From NCBI GenBank assembly GCA_000444245.1, contig ATSW01016862.1, positions 1-22,033 of the forward strand: a stretch of DNA of 22,033 bases, read 5' to 3'. A program made the translations under genes and the position numbers. Below are positions 1 to 10,000 of the stretch, in pieces. Below the pieces are notes generated by a model. The model was not told where the DNA came from. It was given only the letters and a program-made list of their open reading frames with translations, and did no database searches. Each line of letters opens with the position of its first letter. The stretch's first letter is position 1. The DNA is from Botryllus schlosseri (taxonomy: Eukaryota; Chordata; Ascidiacea; Stolidobranchia; Styelidae).

Positions 1-79
1 ACTCGACTTGACTCGAGTCAAAACTATAAAAGTGAGATTGACTTGTGACTCGGAGCTATGGGACTTGGTTACAACTCTG
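1..79. mobile_element. Right end of a hAT-like element with GACTCGAGTC motifs (cut by window start)
   Basis: Positions 1-79 match the last 80 or so bases of the inner element in intron 1 (about 1610-1690), with scattered differences. Both end in an ACAACYCTG terminus preceded by GACTTGGTT. The left part lies outside the window. Confidence 0.55.
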
Positions 80-807
80 GTATATATTATGTCTTATTCT
101 ATTTTTGTATCAGATAGCTCTATTCGTTCAGACAGTTTACTCGTTACCTTTTATTTCTAGATTGGCCAGAGTAGCATACATGATTTTGTGTATGCCTATC
201 ATTGAAGTAGGACCTTTACAGTGTGGGGTAGCATTTGGTCAAATTTGCATACAATGTTGAAATCAGTATAATATGGTGAACAATCTCGGAAATGCTGACA
301 TTATTAACACCAGATAAAGACCTACATTATTTATAAGGAAACTATAGGGAGCCCATGACATATCGCGAGTCAGTATTCACTCTTGGGTTGTCCTCCAAAT
401 AATTTCATGTTCCTATATTCCATGAATGAACGCATATTTACTGTAGGTTTCTATATCAACAAGTGACTATTTCATGATAATTCATTTCAAGAGCTGCAGA
501 GGTGCAGAACATCAACGTACAGTTGAATGGTATATTCATATTGAAATGAACCCAAATATTTTTGGCTGATACTCTTGGGGGTAATTGTTAACTAGTAGAG
601 AATTGAAAAGAATATCGTATATCAACAATCGTATCACACTAGAAATTTGAATAATAGGGGAGAATTCATTTCAAATTGATCTCTATCATTGGATACCCAA
701 TTATATACAGGAGGTCACAAAGAGCAATTATGTGTACTTTATATATTGTCATTTTGCATCTATTCCCAATTACCATTGTACTGGATGTTTATTACTGTAT
801 ACCCCAG
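80..807. other. Intron before exon 1, mostly without recognisable content
   Basis: AT-rich sequence with stops in all frames and no Ig-like translation, so the missing N-terminal part of Ig1 is not here. The only structure seen is one copy of a dispersed motif at 497-562. The acceptor CCCCAG closes the intron. Confidence 0.6.
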
Positions 808-1099
808 GTCAATATATCCTACGAGCCTGTAATGAAGCTGGGGAAAGATCGTTAACGGTAAATGTCAAAGTGCTTGACGTCGCTTCAAACGTCCGATATC
901 TGACTGTGGAAGATATATCGGCTGACGCATGCACGTTACATTGGGGCGCCCCTGAAAACGACGGAGGCTGTGAAATCACAAATTATGCTGTTGACAAAAG
1001 ACAGTCCAATCTCGTTAATTGGACGCAAGTAAACGCAGATTTAACCGAAAGGTTTATCAGAATTAATCACCTGATGAAAAATGAAGACTACGTATTCAG
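808..1099 (+). CDS. TTN: Exon 1: end of Ig1, most of Fn1 (positions 8-9)
   Basis: It opens inside the Ig F strand (GQYILRACNEAG) and runs through the G strand, ending in VKVLD. Fn1 follows, with core LHW, the ENDGG turn and a terminal DYVFR. The acceptor is the CAG at 805-807, so the first two bases finish a Gly codon split after its first base. The upstream translation is not Ig-like, so the earlier part of Ig1 must lie in a previous exon. The donor GTATGT splits an Arg codon after two bases, and the next exon restores FRVRAEN. Confidence 0.88.
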
Positions 1100-4000
1100 G
1101 TATGTATCATAATACCAGAGGTGGTCAGTAATGAAGTACTCCAGTAGATTTTGCTTACTTGCACTCAGGGATGTAATGACTCGAGTCACGTTTTATGGTG
1201 ACTCAACTTGACTCAAGTCATTTTTTTAAATGCCTAATATGGCTCGACTCGAGTCAGTTTGTGTATTCATTGTGCGTGAACCAAGTCACGTGACTCGAGA
1301 CTAGGACGGCCAAGACAGACATTTCATTGTAAGTTCGAAGAATTAAGTCACCACATTATTGGTATTTCGTCTATCAGTCCCGATACTTGGAAAATAGGGC
1401 CAGAAAGTGTTAGGACTGACGAAAATTGCGATTTTATGAATGCGAGCCATTCAGCAGATTTGAATAAAGTGGGTTGAATCTGATTGAATTTAAAACTGAA
1501 CAGTAAACACAATGGCTTGGACTCGGACTTGAGTCACAACAATATGACTCATACTCAACCCTCTGCTCAATAACTTAAACTCGGACTTGAATCGGTGGTG
1601 AATTTAAAATGACTCAACTCGACTCGAGTCACGACTGTAAAAGGGAGATTGACTTATGCCTCAGAACCTTGCGACTTGGTTACAACCCTGTAGACAAGAC
1701 TACTTACTTTTCACAATTTGTATTTTATATAGAAAAATGGATTTTGAGACATGTTTCTGTTACTATTATGAGTGAAAATTTCAGAAAATTTGCCTGTGTC
1801 ACGGTTGCAACATGAATTTTTTCAATTGGACCTAATTTTAGTGTCATGATTCATTATGCTTCTGTCACAAAGACATATCGTACAATTTCAGAAGTAGCCA
1901 TCTCCGATAAACTGCGAAAAGTAGGCAAACCCATGACCAAATCTACTTTTTATAGCTATTTATTTCAGTACTTTTCAGGTTTTTATATTGTACTCTCAAT
2001 TAAAGCAGTTATGTGATGCCGTGGACTTTGCTACTATAGTTCTAATTGAGTATAAATTTTTGCCAATAATTGTACTTTACTAGAGTACCAATGCCGTACC
2101 TCTACATAATACTGATTCTGTCATATTTCTATTTCAATTATTCTGATTATATTACTGTTATTGTATGCTCTTCATGCAGGGTTCGAGCTGAGAACAAGTT
2201 TGGGCTTGGAGACCCATCCGTGACTGAACCGATAGTATTGGTTAATCCGTTTACGGTACCCGACGCTCCCGGTAAACCGGAGCCTTGCGACGTCACGAAG
2301 AATGCGGTATTGTTGGTATGGCAGCCGCCAAAGTGCAGCGGAGGAATGCCCGTCACCAATTATGTTATCGAGAGGAAAGATACAAGCGGGTCTCGTTGGA
2401 TTCGGGCTACAGCTAAATCGATTGTTGACACCAAGTTTAGAGTTACTGGTCTGCACCATAATCAAGAATATGAGTTTAGGGTGAGATTTTTTGGGTGTTT
2501 CATGCCTTGTGATATCGTAGCTAACAGAGTACTCTACCACGTTTATGTATTTGTACCACTAAATCTAGTAGTTTGGCTATATGATACTTCCACTCCGACA
2601 ATTTCTTAAGCTAAATGATTCAATTCTTACATTTTTTTATGTAGCAAGTATCTTACGATTTGTATTATAAAAATATGGAATGTCAAAGTATTAATTATTG
2701 GTACTCAAGTAGAAGTATTAGTAACAATTTACAATTTTACTTAAGGGCCAGTAGAAACAGTCATTTCGTACAAAGTAAAAAAATATAAATATGACCTAGT
2801 TCTGCCTAAAAAACTGAAAACTTTCAGGTAGCAGTGGAATTAGTCATATGTCGCAACTACTTGAGAACGCGGTGAAAGTAGGCAAAGCTTTCTTCAGTAC
2901 ACAAAATAGTAGAATTATTTCATTACTGACCACCTCTGGATGCAGAGTCCCTTCTTGAAGGATAATACTCTCTGGTGTAATTTCCTAATCATTCCTTGGC
3001 TTTTGTTGAAATAGTCTCGACTTGCCTTCGAACTCAATATTTACACGTGTACATTACACGTGGTTGATTTTACACAAAATAATTCTACAACCAGTTGAGT
3101 CCGTGACTTTTCTAACCACATCGTCACATAATATTAACGTTATTTTTTTGCCTTTCAGGTATTTGCGGAAAATGTGGAGGGTACCGGAAAGCCCAGCGAA
3201 ATATCCGATAGAGTGAAAGCGCTCGATGAAATTTTCACACCTGACGAACCAAAATCGATCAAAGTTCTCGACACTATAAATAATTCCATCACTCTGCAAT
3301 GGACGCCACCGCTGTCGGATGGCGGCAGTGAGGTAACTGGAATATGCTTTGTGTATTAACAATTACAATTGTATATGATTGCTTTTCTACTTATGTGATG
3401 TGATGTCATCTTACGATGGTATGCTGATGAGTCTACAATGGCTGCAATAGTGAATTTAGCAATTGTCACTGTTGTTGATCTTAATACTATTATAGGCTAA
3501 CTGCTGTTTCATGGTGTCATTGATAAAATTCAATAATCCTGCTGTGGTAAGGCATGTAAATTCAATGAAATGAACCTATTTTCTGATCATTGTATCGTCT
3601 ATTGGTAAGAAATGATCCATAATTGTCTTTAAAGTATGTCCAATACCGCAAAATAGCCTAAATTATGATTTTGTTTCGTCATAATTATTTTTTATCTTCA
3701 TGCAACAGGTAACCGGCTATGTAATTGAGATATTGGATGTTTCCACCGAAGACGCGGAGCAAGATTGGGTCGCTGTCACACCGCCTCAAGGCGTCAAAGG
3801 CTTAGTGCACACCCTGGAAGGTCTGCAGAACATCGATTACAGCATCAGAATTTCAGCTGTCAACGCGGCGGGAGTCGGAGACCCTTTGCAACTCTCCGAA
3901 TCTTGCAAACCGAGAGATATTAAAATCGCGCCTGAGATCGATATCGATTCCGATGTCGGACAGTATGTTACTGTTAGAGCAGGGACGCAAGTTAAATTGG

Positions 4001-7000
4001 CGGGATCTGTACGCGGACGTCCTGTTCCCGGTGTTAAATGGGAAAAAGTGGAAGGAGACATCAATGAGTCGGCGATTGTTGAAAATTTTGATGTCACCAC
4101 ATCACTTGTGATAAAAGATTCTTCAAGAAATGATACCGGAACGTAAGTGCTTCTTCGCGTGTTATAATTTTGTATTCTGAATGTTGAATGTTGATGGACC
4201 ATGGAGGTCTATTCGGTTCTGATCTGAAAAACTTATATATGGATGATTAGGCATCTTTATGTTTTTAGATTGCTCCATATCTCCATTGGAATAAATTTGG
4301 TTCGGTTGTTAATTCACTTTTCTATGCCAAATTTTACTTGAAATTCAGCATTTAGTAGAGTTTGGTTAGGATACCTGAAATTTTGAAATTTTCCATCATT
4401 AGATATGTCAAAACCATCTTTGGACGGGACAGAACCAATCTGGAATAATTTACAATTATTAAGCTTAAATATTTTGAAATCTGGTTTTTAATAGTAATGC
4501 TACAATAACTGATCGGTGAAGCAAGTTTTTGCAAATTTTGAAACTTTTTACAGCTTCCGGGAGCTTCCTAAATGCTCAAATGTTATGTAGTATGATGTTT
4601 TAAGCTATTGTTGGGAATTTTATTATGCAACGTTTTGCTACTTTTTTTATTACTTCACACAACTTTTATTAAGTATTGCACAAAATGTAAAGGAGAGATT
4701 TTAAATACTGACAGCATTATGCTGTCATGTAGGTTTCAAACCTAAGGAACATAAAAGTGTATGCATGATCGATTGGATAGCTTAGAAAGAAACAAAAAAA
4801 TGCGGAACATTTTGAGAATCTCATACCCTAATAATTCTAAAAAATTATAAACGCAACTTTTTACTGCAACTTTTGCTAGAATTAATTGCAATCAGAATTT
4901 GACTTTTGTTGCTGTACAACAGGTACTCAGTTACTGCCACCAACGATTCGGGCTCCACTTCGGTTTCGATAAACGTGAAAATATTGGACACGCCAGGTCC
5001 TTGCCTCGCCATTTCCGTAAAAGATATCACGCTGCAACACGTCACAATCTCTTGGGAACCGCCCGCTAACAATGGAGGCTCTGTGATATCACAGTATGTC
5101 GTTGAAAAACGTGAAGCCACCAGGAAATCGTGGCAAATCGCAACTGTCGCTACATACCGTACTTCAGCAAAAATAGAAGGGCTATCGGAAGGGGCTTCGT
5201 ACTTATTCCGAGTCATGGCCGAGAACGAGTATGGACTAGGTCCTCCTTGCGAGATGAAGCAAGCCGTCCGAATTTCAGAAGTCCCCGGGACCCCGGAATC
5301 GATAGCTGTGACAAATGTCACAGACACGTCAGCCACTGTGTCGTGGACGAAGCCGGGACATGATGGTGGTAATCAAATAACAGGATACGTGGTGGAAATG
5401 TCACAAAAAGGCGGGTTTGAGGCGTGGAAAGTGGCGGGTTCTACTAAATCAACGAGGTACGTTGTGAACAAACTGCCCACTGGAAAAGATTATGTGTTCA
5501 GAGTTCGGGCACAGGTCAGTGGATAGTTATATGAGAATGTACAGTTGGTTCTTATGTGTGTTCTGTAATTTTATATGCTCTTCACGGAATTAGAATGAAA
5601 TCGGGCTGTCACATCCATGCGAAAGTGACATGGTCAATATCAAAGAAATACTGATTCCGCCGCATATCAACGCAAGCAAAATTGGTGGTTCGATAGTTCA
5701 GAAGGTATGACAATGCTCTGTCTGTATGCCATTACTCTTTAATTCCATTCGATTATTATACGTGTTTGCTTTCCGACGTAAAAGCCTGTAAAAATGCATG
5801 TTATCTTCATGTCAATACAAAAGTGCATTGTGAATCGTAATATTCATTCTTCTTGCTTGTAAGGTCGGAAGTGACGTCACAATCGAATTTCCATTCTCTG
5901 GTACTCCATTGCCAGTGGTCAGCTTCAGTCGTAACGATGATATACTGAAGGAGACAAGCCGTGTCAACACATCTATCTCAGGTAATTTCTCTTTTGCCAC
6001 TGGGGTTCTTAACCCGAGGGCTTGTGCATTAGTTTTAAGGGGTCCATAAAAAAGTACAAACCATCAACTATAAAACTAGCTTGTTCATAAGATCTGTCCT
6101 GATTTTTGGATATATGTCAATATTTTGTCTTATTTCCAGTGCTCTTAACGGGTCACAATATCCAAACAGACGATACAAACACTAACAGTTATTAATTGTA
6201 CTTCAACTTGTATTCAGTCTTTGACAAGGGCTTGGCCAAAATGATCACCGTTTTTTAATTTTTTGGACCAGATAGTAATGAGGCTATCATTAGGATTGGT
6301 ATTGGTCGTGATTAATGTCCTTTTTTTAGTCATAATCTGTCCATATTTTACAGGTAACCTACTCAGAATTTAATCCTCGTTAACCCTGGTCATGCGGTTC
6401 AAAAATTATCTCAAGCCAGGTCACAACAGAGGTCTACGCAACCACCAATACCATTTAAGGGTCCTTGCTACAAAAATTTAGGAACCCTTGTCTGTTTTAA
6501 AGGTAACATACCAACATTCCTCATGTCTTGCGTTATTTTCAGATGACGTCGCCAAATTAACGTTGAAAAATCTCGTAAGAAAGGACGCTGGCGTCTATAG
6601 CATCAAGGCCGAAAATTGTGTCGGATCCAAGATCACCAACTTCTCAATCATTGTTATGGAGAGACCTTCTATGCCCACCGGTCCGCTTGTAATATCCGAG
6701 ATTTCATCCAGACACGCGGTTCTATCGTGGTCTCCACCCGAAGAAGACGGTGGCGCATCAATTTCTCACTATGTGGTCGACAAGCGAGATTCTAGCAACG
6801 TTTGGGTTGAGGTGTCTTGTTTTGTGGCCGCTACGACATACAAAGTAACAAGACTACAAAAAGGAAGTGAATACACGTTCAGAGTGCGAGCCTGTAATCG
6901 GTTCGGCGTCAGCGACGCTTTAGAATCGAAACGTGTCGTCGCGAATCATCCTTTCAAACGGCCGAGCATTCCCGGCACTCCGAAAGCCACTGCAGTTACC

Positions 7001-10000
7001 AAGGAATCAGCGCGTTTGACTTGGCAGGAACCAACTAGCGATGGCGGTTCCGAGATCTTGGGTTATCATGTCGAATACAAAGACACAAGTGCCATTTCTT
7101 GGACGAAAGCGAATTGCTATCTTGTGAAAGAAAATACGTTTACGGTGAAGAATCTGACGCCTTGTCTATGTTATGAGTTTCGGGTTATGGCTGAGAATAT
7201 TGCAGGTAAGTAAATATATTAGTCCGTTGTATCAAAACACCGTATTACACGCAATTACACTCAATACAATATTGATCATCGATTACACCGAATTGGTTAC
7301 TCGTGCAACTGAAGTAATGTGTGCAACTGTGCATCGATGATAACTTAACAAATTACATTGCGCTGTGAATATTTCAAGTCAATCGTGGAGTCGATTATAA
7401 TGGGTGCCTGGAAACTGAAATTTGAAATCTAAAACGACGTCCATTTGCCACAAAACACTTATTTTACCCAGAAGCCATACTGACCAATGTGACCATGCTA
7501 TCACTTATCATACCAAATCTGTTAAACCCACAACTGAACTAATGCGTGCATCCTACATAATTCACTAGGTTTCATTGCGCTGTATCAAAATTCTGATGAA
7601 GTCTGTTTGGGAGTTAGTTTAGAATGGTTGAAAATAATTGTAACATTAAAATCGACTGTCAATTCCATTGATCTCAAAGCAACCTATCATTCAACCCTGA
7701 AAACCATATTGACCATGATGGCATCAATCACGCCAAATCGATTAATTTATTGAGTTTATGATTACACACTATATAATTCAGCGACCTAAATTGCGGGTCC
7801 AGCATTTTCATTAAATGGTTCAGATTAATGCTAACGTTGAAATCGATATATATCTGAAGAACTGCAGTACTCAAATACGATATTATTCATCCCTTTGATG
7901 AAAATATTTTCAATTTCCCTTACAATACCGACTCTAAAGTTGATATATCTCATGCACTACAGGGATGATATTGTGCATCATTTTCAATTTTCCTTCAACT
8001 TCGTTAACACATTCTATCTTACACTTATTTCGATTTGCACTATTGAAACACTAAATTGCTGTTGCTTTTTGCCCGATGCCTTGATTTTTATCTTGCAGGT
8101 CTGAGCAAGAGAAGCAAGATGTCAGACCCGGTGATGACTCGAGATCCGATTGAACCGCCAAGAGACGTTATGCCGACGAAAATTACCAATTCCAGCGTAA
8201 CTCTGAAGTGGACGAAACCAGAATATGACGGCGGTGCCAAAATTACCGGATATTTTGTCGAGAAACTGGATCTTCTCGATGGGCACTGGATGAAAGCTAA
8301 TTTCAATAAGGTACTGCGAATAAAACCAAGTGGTGAATCATGGGGTAAACTTAGTCACCCTTGGTACTCAAATAGATGTAACTATTTCAAAGTTACTATT
8401 CTAGGTCTAGTTTTGCTCAAATAACGCATAGTTGAAATAGTCTAACATCGAAACCTTGAGTGAGTATGGCAAAACTTACTTGAGTATGTGACAAAAGTAG
8501 AAAGTACTTCACTACTTATAACCACAGGTTATTACAGCCACTATATTTCAATGTCACTTTATTGTTCAAGTTGCTGTCACATTGTATTGTATAAAATCAA
8601 AGAGTGAAAATTTGCAAAATTGGAATCAGTTTCTATTCTTTCAGGATAACTAAAGGGCTTTGTTTTGCGTAAATAATAGCAGATATAGGTGCGCTTGTTA
8701 CCGGACTCACTGGCATGCTGGACAGATTCATTTAAAGTACGCTGGTTGCTGCTCCCGCAACATAGAATACATAAAAATCATTGAATATTGGACGACGTGT
8801 TCTAATATTAGTTATTGAATGTATAAAAATCTGATAAATGGATAATTCTACTCTTCTTACATATAGAATGAATAACTATACGCTCTTTTCAATTTTCCCG
8901 CTATGGAAAATGAACGATATCAAACCACCATGATCAAATGTGATGTAATTTACCAACTTGGTTTCTCACATTCCAGGTTATCCATTGCGAATATGATATT
9001 GGCAATCTCACGGAAAACAACGAATACGAGTTTCGCGTTGTCGCCGTAAACGCAGCGGGTAGTGTAAGCATGCCATCAGAATCTACCGATGCCGTCTTGG
9101 TGAAGGACGACGTTATTCCGGCACGTGTGTTTGTCGACGCCGAGTACAGAGATGTGATATCCGTGCGATCTGGGCATTCGGTTACGTTGAAGGCGTATTT
9201 CAATGGAAATCCGGCACCGAAAGTGATGTGGGAGAAAGGTGGCGTTGTTCTGAATTCAAGCAACAAGATATCTATAAATGTAAGTGTACGATCACCACTT
9301 GGGATTGAAAGTTGAGGATTAATCAAATTACTCAGACTGAAAAGTAGACAAGTGATATTTAAGTCTACGTGTGGTAATAGGTATGCAATTTTAGTTTTTC
9401 ATTGCAGACCACTACATATTAAAGCTATCAAAATCCAACATCTTAGTGATTTGATTCCTAATTCAGGGTAGGCTTCCAGACGAGTGTTGTAATATCACAC
9501 ATTGTAACGTCACAACAGTATGGATGATGTGGAAGTTCAAACATGTACCTTTTATACGACTGAACAGAAAATATTGCGTCACATTTAAGATCATTAGGTA
9601 TTTTTGGATGAGACATATGATGTTGGACATTGTGGCAATGCTATGGGTCGATCATATCATCACAGAAAAATCACCACACACATAGGTTTGTGCTATATGT
9701 TTTGGATGCTGTCATAATAATCGAGGTTCAAGGCTGCCAGGATGGAAAAGAAATATCGAAAGTATAATTATTGTTTATAATATATCTGTTATAGGAAACA
9801 GGCGTATAGTTTTAGTATTGAAGAAAATAATATCTCACTACTCGAAACGAGTCATTGCAATTAATAGTCGAAGCGTTGTGCCCAACCCTTCTACAAATGG
9901 TAAGAGCATAATTCGTTCTTGATAATGAGAATATTGAGGTAACCTGCTACAATTTATTACCTGTCCTGTCAAGCATGTATTCCGTTTCAGACCGTTGACT

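Noticed and set aside
45-260. 71-codon hydrophobic open frame at the window start
   Set aside because: It starts inside transposon-derived sequence, has no Ig or Fn3 content and no splice continuity with exon 1.
1116-2938. One large transposon carrying exon 2 between perfect inverted ends
   Set aside because: The 8-bp duplication CATAATAC pairs the left end with 2104, not 2938, and the base context after 2938 does not match. Two separate insertions explain the data.
4845-5336. 163-codon open frame on the - strand
   Set aside because: It is a shadow of exon 5, whose + strand frame carries clear Ig and Fn3 motifs.
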